Positions 7,221-14,307 of a stretch of 19,002 nt of DNA are shown piece by piece. The notes under the pieces were generated by a model that searched no databases, was not told where the DNA came from, and saw only the letters and a program-made list of their open reading frames with translations. Origin of the DNA: Firmicutes bacterium UBA5388 (GTDB taxonomy: Bacteria > Bacillota > UBA4882 > UBA10575); NCBI GenBank assembly GCA_002409975.1, contig DHOO01000026.1:22561-41562 (forward strand). Direction: 5' to 3'. Position numbers and translations under genes: made by a program. Each line of letters opens with the position of its first letter. Position 1 is the first letter of the stretch.

Positions 7221-7575
7221 AGAAATAATCTGCATCAATTGTCCGCTGGGGTGTCGTTTAGAAGTCACGATTGAAGAAGGAAAGGTGGCAAAGGTTACTG
7301 GGAATACCTGCGGCAAAGGGGTGGAATACGCTCAAACGGAGTGCTTGAATCCAACCCGTACTGTAACGACAACGGTATCAATAAAGAACACCCTATATGC
7401 GCTACTCCCGGTAAGGACCTCAAAACCAATTCCTAAAGATTTGGTAACAAAGTGTGTGCAGTATTTACGCAGAATTGAGGTGAAAGCGCCAGTGAGAACC
7501 GGAGAGATTATCGTTGAAAATATTTTAGGTACAGAGGCTGATATTATTGCCACCAAAAATTTGGAGGCACTTTGA
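7213..7575 (+). CDS. DUF1667 cysteine-rich protein
   Basis: A 120-residue protein with a Cys-rich head: C7-x2-C10-P-L-G-C14, then C33 in GNTCGKG and C44 in TECLNPTR. This CxxCPxGC pattern followed by NxCxxG and the ECxNPxRTVTTTV segment is characteristic of DUF1667. The cysteines could bind an iron-sulfur cluster or another metal, by analogy with the FeS N-terminus of molybdopterin oxidoreductases. The ATG at 7213 has GAGGAAAG upstream and overlaps the end of the GlpB-like gene by 8 bases, so translation is coupled. It is the last gene of the glycerol operon and takes the place of the larger GlpC subunit of enterobacteria. Its biochemical role is not established; an electron-transfer subunit of the GlpA/GlpB-like complex is the natural inference. 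Confidence 0.85.
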   Translation: MNREIICINCPLGCRLEVTIEEGKVAKVTGNTCGKGVEYAQTECLNPTRTVTTTVSIKNTLYALLPVRTSKPIPKDLVTKCVQYLRRIEVKAPVRTGEIIVENILGTEADIIATKNLEAL

Positions 7576-7586
7576 TCGAGTAGGAT

Positions 7587-7605
7587 AAGTTATTACTGAT
7601 AACTT
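7587..7605 (+). terminator. Small hairpin after the glycerol operon
   Basis: AAGTTAT and ATAACTT form a perfect 7-bp stem with a 5-base loop, 12 bases after the DUF1667 stop. There is no strong T-run, so it more likely stabilises the 3' end than terminates transcription. Confidence 0.3.
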
Positions 7606-7642
7606 CTGGTTCTTATGGCTGGCATATAGGATCTGGAGTAGC

Positions 7643-7682
7643 AGGATACACCGTTATCTTGAACGCGGAGTATCCTTTTTTT
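7643..7682 (+). terminator. Intrinsic terminator of the glycerol operon
   Basis: AGGATAC (7643-7649) pairs with GTATCCT (7670-7676) across a 20-base loop, and the stem runs directly into seven T residues. This is the expected 3' end of the operon beginning at 1831. Confidence 0.75.
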
Positions 7683-7740
7683 AGCGCGTCTTTTATTTTT
7701 ATTGAGAAATGTAAACACCCAAAAAGTTATGCTGGATTAG

Positions 7741-7888
7741 GGAATTGCATAATTCAATTATTTAACATTTGTCCACAATATATTGATAGCCCACTAGGGA
7801 TTGTCTAATCTTAGACAATTCTCTCGAATAAAAGATAAACACTATATGTTGTGAACAAATATGTGCTTAAGGTAATTAGGCAATTTCC
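7741..7888. mobile_element. MITE-like element, copy 2 (148 bp), inverted
   Basis: This matches the reverse complement of the element at 1354-1467. It shares the end GGAATTGCATAATTCAA, the segment CACAATATATTGATAG, then AAACACTATAT, and TGCTTAAGGTAATTA near the right end. It is longer because about 36 bases are inserted at the centre, including a perfect 8-bp hairpin (ATTGTCTA/TAGACAAT, 7800-7819). The terminal repeats have slightly decayed (GCAATTTCC at the right end). It lies between the glycerol operon terminator and the patatin gene and carries no ORF. Confidence 0.75.
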
Positions 7889-8086
7889 TCAAAAAATAGG
7901 ATTAAAATTGAAATACAAAAAATAATCTAACACATGTTTTAAGATCATTCTTTTGTAACAAGGAAGATTACACTTCCCTCTCGAATAATAAACAGATATT
8001 AATATAGAAATTTTCAAGAAAAGCTGAGTTATAGTCTTAAGATTTAAAAGAAACACAGAATAACGACATTGTTTTGGGGTGAAGTT
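7889..8086 (+). other. AT-rich gap before the patatin gene
   Basis: No gene or clear promoter is visible. An 11-base string, CTCTCGAATAA, occurs both inside MITE copy 2 (about 7822) and here (about 7979), perhaps from local duplication. The ribosome binding site of the next gene, GGGGTGAAG, closes the region. Confidence 0.3.
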
Positions 8087-10000
8087 TTGATTTACATTAA
8101 AAAACAGCTTCTACTAGTAGTGATAGTAATTAATCTGTTGTTTATTATTCAATCGATGATGTTTCAAGCTATTGCCGGAGACAATAATTGGGCCTATGAT
8201 ATCATTGAATCAAAAGAAACGAATGAGTTTTTTTATATCCAGAAATCTAATAGGTTTGTTAACATAAATAAACAGGTAGTGGCAGTGGCTTTAGGGGGTG
8301 GGGGAGCGAGGGCTCTTGTTAATGTCGGGATTTTGAAAGCTTTAGAGGAGGAAAATATTCCTGTTGATCTAGTGGTCGGTTCTAGTATGGGCGCTATTAT
8401 AGCGGTTCTGTACGGGAGCGGCATGCCCATTGAAGACCTAGAACAACTGGTCACTACCGATATCTTGCCTTCAATGTTTGATCTCAATTTTCCCTTTATT
8501 CGTTCAGTGATTGATACCAGGGGAGTAAATTTCTTTATGGAGAAAGTTTCTCCCTCTAAAAGGCTGGAGGATTTCCCTATCCTCACTGCTTTATTAAGTT
8601 ATGACCTGGCCAATGGGGTTAAATATGTACATACTCGCGGTAGAATTTCAAGTGAAGTTCAAGGTTCTTATTCAATCCCATTGTTTTTCCCAATCGTAAG
8701 CTATAATGGTCTTTTTCTGATGGACCCCGGAATTCTAGAATTGACACCCACACAGACAGCGAAAATCCTTGGGGCCGATCTGGTAATTTCGACCACTGCT
8801 TTTGATGAATTACCATATAACACCTACGATCTGCCGATTCGCGCTTGGACTCGGTTTATTAATCTACAAAAAGAAAAGAACTCCCAAGCAATCATTGACC
8901 GCTTTTCCGATATTACGATTAATTGTGATGTCGGGGATTATTCATTTATGGACTACCATTTGGCTAAAGATTTCATTGCCTTGGGTTACAAGGAAGCTAA
9001 AAAACAAATTCCAGACATTAAACATATTTTAGAAAAAAAGAAGATACCTTTAGATGAACAGCAAAAGAAGATTTATGTTAATCAAGATCTTAATTTAACT
9101 AAAACCTTTAGTGACATAAAATATCAACGCTTACAATATGATTTTACCCGGATTAAACCGCTGGTCTATTTTGGTAAGGAACATTCGATCTTTAAACAAG
9201 ACCTGTTTAGGGAAGAATCAGCAATCTTACAATATGGAATGATTTTCCAAAGAGGAAGCATGGATCTTAGATTATTAACTCGGGGAAAGAATTTCGATTA
9301 CTTAGAGACCCAATTTAAATTTATTGGTCTTACTCCTTCGCTTGATCTAATCGGGAGACTACATTTTGAAGAAAAAGAGACGAGATTACGTTCGGGCTAT
9401 GGTTTGGATTTAAAATATTATAATCTTTACTATACAATCTCTTTTGGCTGGGCAGAGATAAACAAGAATAATTATCTACATAATGGAGGAACCTTCGATC
9501 TTAACTGGGGAAAGATTAACCTTAAAGGAGAAGGTGACCTTTATACTCCATCTTCTGGTCAACAAGAGGTTTCCGATTGCCAATATGTATATTCACAGTT
9601 TGTTAATATTGGGCTAGGGAAGAATTTTGCTTTACAACCAAAACTAGTAGTCAGTAATACCGATAAAAATGATTTATTTTCTCATCCCATAGTTTACCGC
9701 GGGTTAGAACAAGAACTTGCTGCCCAAAAAAATTTAGTCCAAACTTCCTTGGAATTAGATTATAAATACCGTTTTCCTTATTCACTTGAGTTTTTCCAAT
9801 GCATTCAATTAAAAGATGTTTCTTGGTACCAATTTGTAGATACCTATTATCATATAGAAGCTTCTTATGCGGTCGGTTCAGGGGTGGCTTGTGATTTGAA
9901 TCTTCTGGGAATTAAACCCTTTAGTTTTGGTGGGTATGTGGTCTATGATTTAGGGGACACTTCCTGGCGGGGTTCCCTTTCTTTAGATTTATCGTTCTAA
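8087..10000 (+). CDS. Patatin-like phospholipase with C-terminal outer-membrane beta-barrel
   Basis: A 637-residue exported protein. Lys residues followed by a long hydrophobic stretch (about 5-25) and an AIA/GD-like site near 30 form a signal peptide. The patatin hydrolase domain (about 60-320) has the oxyanion-hole run GGGGAR (70-75), the nucleophile elbow GSSMG (Ser100) and the catalytic Asp213 in DPG, where DGG or DGA is more usual. After a linker, residues about 350-637 are rich in alternating beta-strand patterns and end in GSLSLDLSF. A terminal Phe is the classic signal for BAM-dependent insertion in the outer membrane. PlpD-type proteins share this layout; I see no clear POTRA domain here. 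TTG 8087 is preferred over TTG 8069 because GGGGTG lies 5 bases before it and the protein then starts at the signal peptide. Likely an outer-membrane lipid hydrolase; the substrate is unknown. Confidence 0.85.
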   Translation: MIYIKKQLLLVVIVINLLFIIQSMMFQAIAGDNNWAYDIIESKETNEFFYIQKSNRFVNINKQVVAVALGGGGARALVNVGILKALEEENIPVDLVVGSSMGAIIAVLYGSGMPIEDLEQLVTTDILPSMFDLNFPFIRSVIDTRGVNFFMEKVSPSKRLEDFPILTALLSYDLANGVKYVHTRGRISSEVQGSYSIPLFFPIVSYNGLFLMDPGILELTPTQTAKILGADLVISTTAFDELPYNTYDLPIRAWTRFINLQKEKNSQAIIDRFSDITINCDVGDYSFMDYHLAKDFIALGYKEAKKQIPDIKHILEKKKIPLDEQQKKIYVNQDLNLTKTFSDIKYQRLQYDFTRIKPLVYFGKEHSIFKQDLFREESAILQYGMIFQRGSMDLRLLTRGKNFDYLETQFKFIGLTPSLDLIGRLHFEEKETRLRSGYGLDLKYYNLYYTISFGWAEINKNNYLHNGGTFDLNWGKINLKGEGDLYTPSSGQQEVSDCQYVYSQFVNIGLGKNFALQPKLVVSNTDKNDLFSHPIVYRGLEQELAAQKNLVQTSLELDYKYRFPYSLEFFQCIQLKDVSWYQFVDTYYHIEASYAVGSGVACDLNLLGIKPFSFGGYVVYDLGDTSWRGSLSLDLSF

Positions 10001-10014
10001 ATAAAATAAGTAAA

Positions 10015-10051
10015 AAGGTAGGAGAGAGTTTCACTCAACTAACACTACCTT
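10015..10051. terminator. Possible convergent terminator after the patatin gene
   Basis: AAGGTAG (10015-10021) pairs with CTACCTT (10045-10051) across a 23-base loop. It lies at the convergence of the patatin gene and the minus-strand pseudogene. A-rich sequence precedes it and only weak T-rich sequence follows, so it is tentative. Confidence 0.3.
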
Positions 10052-10299
10052 GATTTCAAATATTTTTGGCCATAGTTTTCCAGTAACAAATAACCGATTG
10101 GTTTCCTCATCGTAAGCTATTCCATTGAGTACATCTATATTAAACCTTGAGTAAAATCCTCAGGATCGTGAAGAAAGTTGTTAATGATCAGGTAAGAATA
10201 AAAAGCCGGGTGAGAGACAGTTTTTCCGACGTGTTCTGAAGCGCCACGATTCAAGAACAATAGCATTAACAAGAACAATGGGTAAAGGATTTTTCCCAC
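10031..10299 (-). pseudogene. Glutaminyl-peptide cyclotransferase, internally deleted
   Basis: The minus strand holds both ends of a glutamine cyclotransferase but not the middle. From GTG 10299, behind AAGGAGAG, comes a signal-peptide-like stretch (ILYPLFLLMLLFL) and then NNFLHDPEDFTQGLI, matching the HDPxAFTQGL motif that opens the mature enzyme. This frame stops at 10135-10137. In another frame, 10141 to 10031 reads NIDVLNGIAYDEETNRLF, then VTGKLWPKIFEIK, the usual C-terminal end of the family. The deletion and frame change sit at about 10141-10148. The family is about 230-260 residues, so roughly 170-190 residues of the five-bladed propeller core, including the active-site centre, are missing. 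The gene cannot make an active enzyme; identification rests on these two end motifs. Confidence 0.8.
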
Positions 10300-10329
10300 A
10301 CTGGAAACCTCTCCTTCGGAAGCCAAGTC

Positions 10330-10375
10330 ATAGCAAAGACTCCCACTCTATAGATAGAGTGGGAGTCTTTGCTAT
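10330..10375. terminator. Perfect 21-bp stem terminator for fba
   Basis: Bases 10330-10350 and 10355-10375 are perfect complements around a 4-base TAGA loop. The hairpin lies just after the fba stop (10389) in transcription order. On either strand the T-rich part is inside the stem (GTCTTTGCTAT) rather than in a long tail. It probably ends fba transcription and insulates it from the pseudogene; full symmetry would let it act in both directions. Confidence 0.65.
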
Positions 10376-10388
10376 CTTCTTACCGTGT

Positions 10389-11318
10389 TTATGCTTTGCC
10401 ATCGCAGCCGAGAACATTGATGATCTTATTCTTAACTAGTTCCTTAATCGCTTCTCTTGCAGGTCTAAGATACTGTCTGGGGTCAAAATGCTCGGGGTGC
10501 AGAGTAAAGTATTCCCTGATCGTGCCTGTCATCGCAAGCCTTAGATCTGAATCAATATTAATTTTGCAAACAGCAGACCGGGCAGCCTTCCTTAGCATTT
10601 CTTCGGGAACGCCCTTTGCGCCAGGCATATTCCCACCAAACTTGTTAATCTTGTCCACAAATTCCGGAATAACAGAGGAAGCCCCATGGAGAACAATCGG
10701 AAAACCGGGAAGTCTCTTGGCAATTTCCTCAAGAATATCAAATCTCAGTTTGGGTTCTCCTTTAAATTTAAAAGCCCCATGGCTTGTGCCAATGGCTATG
10801 GCTAATGAATCGACGCCTGTCTTGGATACAAACTCTTCCACTTCTTCCGGCCTGGTATAAGAAGAATCCTCTTCTGATACGTTTACATCATCCTCAACAC
10901 CAGCAAGCCTTCCTAGTTCCCCTTCGACAACGACTCCATGTGCGTGCGCATATTCAACTACCTGTTTTGTCAATCTGATGTTTTCTTCAAAAGGAAAGTG
11001 AGATCCGTCGATCATAACAGAAGTAAAACCACCGTCAATGCAGGATTTACAAAGTTCAAAAGAATCACCATGGTCAAGGTGCAGACAAATCGGTAATCCT
11101 GTTTCAATTTCGGCGGCTTCTACTAGTTTCATTAAATATGTATGATTGGCATACTTTCTTGCGCCGGCGGAAACCTGTAAAATCAGCGGCGCATTCACTT
11201 CCTTAGCCGCTTCTGTAATACCCTGAATAATCTCCATATTATTTACGTTGAAGGCGCCAATAGCATAACCACCTTCGTAAGCTTTTTTAAACATTTCCGT
11301 TGATGTGACTAATGGCAT
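10389..11318 (-). CDS. fba: Class II fructose-bisphosphate aldolase
   Basis: A 309-residue zinc-dependent aldolase that splits fructose 1,6-bisphosphate into dihydroxyacetone phosphate and glyceraldehyde 3-phosphate, and works in reverse in gluconeogenesis. Visible landmarks are the HLDHGDS segment with metal ligand His83 (and catalytic Asp82), VEGELG with a Glu near 132, the GTSHGAFK His ligand, and VLHGASS with the third His and phosphate-binding loop. I start at the ATG ending at 11318, since AAGGAG lies about 9 bases upstream; three further upstream residues in frame have no better site. The length agrees with class II enzymes of the Fba/GatY group. It diverges from the phosphofructokinase gene, whose product it consumes, across a 553-bp gap. 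A relative acting on another ketose bisphosphate is possible but less likely. Confidence 0.93.
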   Translation of the reverse strand: MPLVTSTEMFKKAYEGGYAIGAFNVNNMEIIQGITEAAKEVNAPLILQVSAGARKYANHTYLMKLVEAAEIETGLPICLHLDHGDSFELCKSCIDGGFTSVMIDGSHFPFEENIRLTKQVVEYAHAHGVVVEGELGRLAGVEDDVNVSEEDSSYTRPEEVEEFVSKTGVDSLAIAIGTSHGAFKFKGEPKLRFDILEEIAKRLPGFPIVLHGASSVIPEFVDKINKFGGNMPGAKGVPEEMLRKAARSAVCKINIDSDLRLAMTGTIREYFTLHPEHFDPRQYLRPAREAIKELVKNKIINVLGCDGKA

Positions 11319-11871
11319 GAAAAACAACTCCTTTTTGAATAAAATGTTGTATAGAATAATTATGTTTAAAATTTACCATATTCATTCTACCAAATTTAAA
11401 CTTAAAAGCAAGGATTTTATGAAAAAAGCGCTATAATATGAGCCGCAATTGTTTGCTATAAATAGTGTTGATATTGGATCAAGGACTGAGTTGGCAAAAA
11501 GAAAATGACTTTTTAACTCTCCTAATATGTGGGGAAATATGGGGATTACTTTGAGGTTGCTTGGATGGCATTTTAGTTTATTGCATGTTATCTTTTTATT
11601 TAGTTTCTGTTAAATTTAGTTATTTTGTGAATTTGCTAGTGTATAATGTATTTTGGAATGTTTTTTCAAAAATATTAAACGTGAAGTAACTTATTTTTCT
11701 CAGTACCGATCTCGATTCTCTCTTCTTTTACTTCCAAAACTGGATTCAAGCTAAAAGTCCAGTTGAAACAGGAGTGTAAAACTGCGGGATTTATATAGCT
11801 TTATACAGATTTATATAGAAAACATAATAGAAAACATATTAAATTAAACAGATCTAGAGGAGGTATAATGT
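11319..11871. promoter_or_regulatory. Divergent fba/pfp control region
   Basis: A 553-bp AT-rich gap without a gene. TATAAT boxes occur at 11432-11437 and 11642-11647; the second follows a TG and faces the phosphofructokinase gene, but neither has a good -35 at 17 bp. The putative leader contains a 7-bp hairpin, AACTGGA/TCCAGTT (11738-11764). It also has GATTTATATAG twice (11788-11798 and 11808-11818) and a perfect 12-bp tandem repeat, ATAGAAAACATA (11815-11826 and 11827-11838), just upstream of the ribosome binding site. The repeats could be a protein-binding site or an AT-rich translation enhancer. Confidence 0.35.
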
Positions 11872-13158
11872 ATGAGTGAATTAAAAGGTGCGGCAATTTT
11901 CGGACAATCCGGTGGACCAACTGCAGTTATAAACGCGAGCGCCGCCGGTGTGTTTCAAGAAGCATTGAAACAGGGAGACATTACCAAGGTTTATGGGGCA
12001 GCTCACGGGATCAAGGGTATCCTTGAAGAAAAATTCTATGATATGAGTAAGGAAGATCCTTATGAACTGGAGCTTTTAAAGACGACCCCTTCTTCAGCCC
12101 TAGGTTCTGTAAGGTATAAGCTTAAAAATGTGGAAGATGATGAAACTGATTATAAAAGGATTTTGGAAGTCTTTAAGAAGTATAATATTAGATATTTCTT
12201 CTACAATGGCGGTAATGATTCAATGGACACCTGTAATAAAATAAGCAAGTATATGCAAAAATCAGGCTATGAATGCAGAGTTATGGGTGTGCCCAAAACA
12301 ATTGACAACGATCTATGGGCAACCGACCACTGTCCTGGCTATGGTAGCGCAGCAAGGTATATTGCCACCTCAACTATGGAAGTGTATCATGATGCCAGGG
12401 TTTACGATCAGGGCATGATCACAGTACTTGAAATCATGGGTAGAAATGCCGGATGGCTGACCGCTTCATCCGCACTGGCAACATATGCAGGATTTGGACC
12501 GGATCTGATCTACCTCCCCGAGATTCCTTTCGATCTGGACAGGTTTATCCTCGAAGTCTCTGATCTTTACAGAAAACAAAACAAAGTGATTATCGCTGTT
12601 TCAGAAGGCATTCGAGATAAAGACGGAAGATATATTTCCGAGTACAGTGCGGATCTTTCGAAGAATAAGGATTCATTTGGCCATGTGCAACTGGGTGGTC
12701 TGGCTGCAACACTGGTAGAGATTCTTAAGGAAAAGACAGGCGCCAAAATACGCGGAATAGAATTCAGCCTTCTGCAGAGATGCGCCGCTCACTTAGGTTC
12801 TCTCACTGACGTTAATGAAGCTGTTTTGGCCGGTCAGATGGCAGTCAGGTACGCTGTCGAGGGAAAGACCGATTATATGGTGGCGTTTGAAAGAGCCGCG
12901 GGGGCAGAGTATAAATGCAATATCAAATTAGTCGCTCTCGAGGAGGTTGCTAATAAGGAAAAGAAGGTTCCACGTGAATGGATTAATGAGGCTGGCAACG
13001 GTTTGAAGAAACAATTTATCGACTATGCTTTGCCGCTGATTCAGGGCGTATCAGCTCCTCCGCTGGAGAATAGCCTACCGAGATTTGCCAAATTGAAGAA
13101 AGTCTTGGCGCCACATCCTAACGTCAATAAAGAGCCTGTATCTATTTTTGCGAAATAA
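11872..13158 (+). CDS. pfp: Pyrophosphate-type 6-phosphofructokinase
   Basis: A 428-residue phosphofructokinase of the long, PPi-dependent type that makes fructose 1,6-bisphosphate from fructose 6-phosphate reversibly. Landmarks are the N-terminal GQSGGPTAVINAS, GGNDSMDT with Asp116 where ATP enzymes have Gly, and PKTIDND with Lys142 where ATP enzymes have Gly. These two substitutions are the classic markers of pyrophosphate use. IMGRNAGWL and a C-terminal AAHLGSLTD-type region complete the fold. The site AGAGGAGGT is 8 bases before ATG 11872; an ATG four bases earlier is out of frame. It is divergent from fba and ends in its own terminator. Using PPi saves ATP, which is common in anaerobes. 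Donor specificity is inferred from motifs. Confidence 0.92.
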   Translation: MSELKGAAIFGQSGGPTAVINASAAGVFQEALKQGDITKVYGAAHGIKGILEEKFYDMSKEDPYELELLKTTPSSALGSVRYKLKNVEDDETDYKRILEVFKKYNIRYFFYNGGNDSMDTCNKISKYMQKSGYECRVMGVPKTIDNDLWATDHCPGYGSAARYIATSTMEVYHDARVYDQGMITVLEIMGRNAGWLTASSALATYAGFGPDLIYLPEIPFDLDRFILEVSDLYRKQNKVIIAVSEGIRDKDGRYISEYSADLSKNKDSFGHVQLGGLAATLVEILKEKTGAKIRGIEFSLLQRCAAHLGSLTDVNEAVLAGQMAVRYAVEGKTDYMVAFERAAGAEYKCNIKLVALEEVANKEKKVPREWINEAGNGLKKQFIDYALPLIQGVSAPPLENSLPRFAKLKKVLAPHPNVNKEPVSIFAK

Positions 13159-13162
13159 GGGA

Positions 13163-13200
13163 TCCTTTTCTACCTTATTCTAACTCATTAGAGAAAAGGA
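13163..13200 (+). terminator. AT-rich hairpin after pfp
   Basis: TCCTTTTCT (13163-13171) pairs with AGAAAAGGA (13192-13200), a 9-bp stem with a 20-base loop directly after the stop codon. No T-run follows, so it may be a 3'-stabilising structure ahead of the main terminator. Confidence 0.35.
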
Positions 13201-13226
13201 ATAATAAACCATAAAACAAAATATAA

Positions 13227-13276
13227 CCCTGGCGAATGATGAACTATTACTTTCGTTCTTCGCCGGGGGTTTTTTC
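13227..13276 (+). terminator. Intrinsic terminator of pfp
   Basis: CCCTGGCGAA (13227-13236) pairs with TTCGCCGGGG (13259-13268) with one G-T pair, followed by a run of six T residues. It is a strong rho-independent terminator for the phosphofructokinase gene. Confidence 0.85.
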
Positions 13277-13351
13277 ATGAAAATTCTTAAAATTTGTCTT
13301 AGAATAATGATGGAATGTAGATAGAATCCCTTCAGGATTTCTCAAAGACAT

Positions 13352-14005
13352 TTATAATTTTAAATATAAAGCGCCTTTAATAAACTTCATTAGCTGTTCA
13401 ACTAATTGCTCGTCATGTTCAAAGACGTCGTCATCAATAAACATTTTTAGTCGTTCTTTATAGTACTCACAGGTATAGGAGAACTGTAGCAGTATAAACA
13501 GATTATCAAGGAAAAAAGCGAAGTATCTTGGATCCATATCTTTTCTGGCCTGTTCATTTTTTTGCGCTTCTTCGATAAATGCCGCATAAAGTTTGGCCGT
13601 TACCCCTTCCATCTTGGAGACAATTTTCCATACAAACTCGGAATTATTCTCCGTGGTCATCTCATTATATAATTTGGTTAGATAGATGTTTTCTCGTGAG
13701 TAAAATTGTATTGCTCTGATGATCTTTTCCACTGTACTTAAAAAACCCATTTTACTACTGATAATCTCATTAAGCACTGTTTTTAGTTTATCTACGGAAA
13801 AACTGACGGCCATTAAGTATAAATCGTGTTTATTATTGAAGTATTTATACATAGAGCCTACGCTGACGCCGGCTTTTTCCGCAATTTTATTTATATTTGC
13901 GCCGTCAAAACCATGTTCGGCAAATTCCACGATGGCGGTTTGCAATATTTTTTCCTGCTTGTCCGGAGGAAGTTTGCTAAACGACTCTTTATTCAGATTA
14001 AGCAT
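13352..14005 (-). CDS. TetR/AcrR family transcriptional regulator
   Basis: A 217-residue regulator. Residues about 15-62 are a typical TetR DNA-binding domain: KILQTAIVEFAEHGFDGANI, then the helix-turn-helix INKIAEKAGVSVGSMYKYFNNK. The rest is an all-helical ligand-binding and dimer domain without a recognisable ligand motif. The start ATG ends at 14005, with GAGGTGACC just upstream. It diverges from the aminotransferase operon, whose promoter carries an 8-4-8 palindrome over the start of transcription. The simplest reading is that this protein represses that operon and is released by the pathway substrate or a product. Its own promoter was not resolved, so autoregulation is open. The effector is unknown. 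Confidence 0.9.
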   Translation of the reverse strand: MLNLNKESFSKLPPDKQEKILQTAIVEFAEHGFDGANINKIAEKAGVSVGSMYKYFNNKHDLYLMAVSFSVDKLKTVLNEIISSKMGFLSTVEKIIRAIQFYSRENIYLTKLYNEMTTENNSEFVWKIVSKMEGVTAKLYAAFIEEAQKNEQARKDMDPRYFAFFLDNLFILLQFSYTCEYYKERLKMFIDDDVFEHDEQLVEQLMKFIKGALYLKL

Positions 14006-14155
14006 AGCTTGGTCACCTCATTAAAACTGTTTGTCTTGATTATAGCATGGCTAAGCATTAGGCTTCAATTGGAAGTCAACTTCCGGTAGTTTTCATGCCC
14101 GATCAATCCAGGCTACTTGCTTGGCCTCCATCTTTAACTATTATTTATAAGCAAC

Positions 14156-14204
14156 ACACACTATATATTGTATCAAAACCTCAAATCAAGGTAACAACGG
14201 AATT
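14156..14204. mobile_element. MITE remnant (right half only)
   Basis: ACACTATATATTGT (about 14157-14170), then ATCAAA, AATCAAGGTAA and GGAATT follow in the same order as the right half of the MITE-like element (in the orientation of the copy at 7741-7888), with small changes. The left half is missing. It sits about 20 bp upstream of the aminotransferase promoter and has decayed further than the other copies. Confidence 0.45.
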
Positions 14205-14223
14205 AGCTTAATCCCGGTTGCGG

Positions 14224-14252
14224 TTGACGACAATAGAAAATAGTGGTAAAAT
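14224..14252 (+). promoter_or_regulatory. Sigma-A-type promoter of the aminotransferase operon
   Basis: TTGACG (14224-14229) and TAAAAT (14247-14252) are separated by exactly 17 bp, close to the housekeeping consensus. The start of transcription would fall at about 14259-14262, inside the palindromic operator. This is the best promoter in the window. Confidence 0.75.
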
Positions 14253-14256
14253 ACTT

Positions 14257-14276
14257 GTGAGTGAATACTCACTCAC
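14257..14276. promoter_or_regulatory. TetR-type operator palindrome
   Basis: GTGAGTGA, four bases, then TCACTCAC: a perfect inverted repeat placed 4 bases after the -10 box and covering the expected transcription start. Both size and symmetry fit a TetR-family dimer. The only regulator in the neighbourhood is the divergent TetR gene, so repression by promoter blocking is the direct inference. Confidence 0.8.
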
Positions 14277-14307
14277 CATAATCTTACTGTAAAGAGGGGG
14301 ATAAAAA

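Noticed and set aside
10369..10860. 163-codon plus-strand ORF opposite fba
   Set aside because: It is an antisense shadow of the well-supported aldolase gene and shows no start signal or motif.
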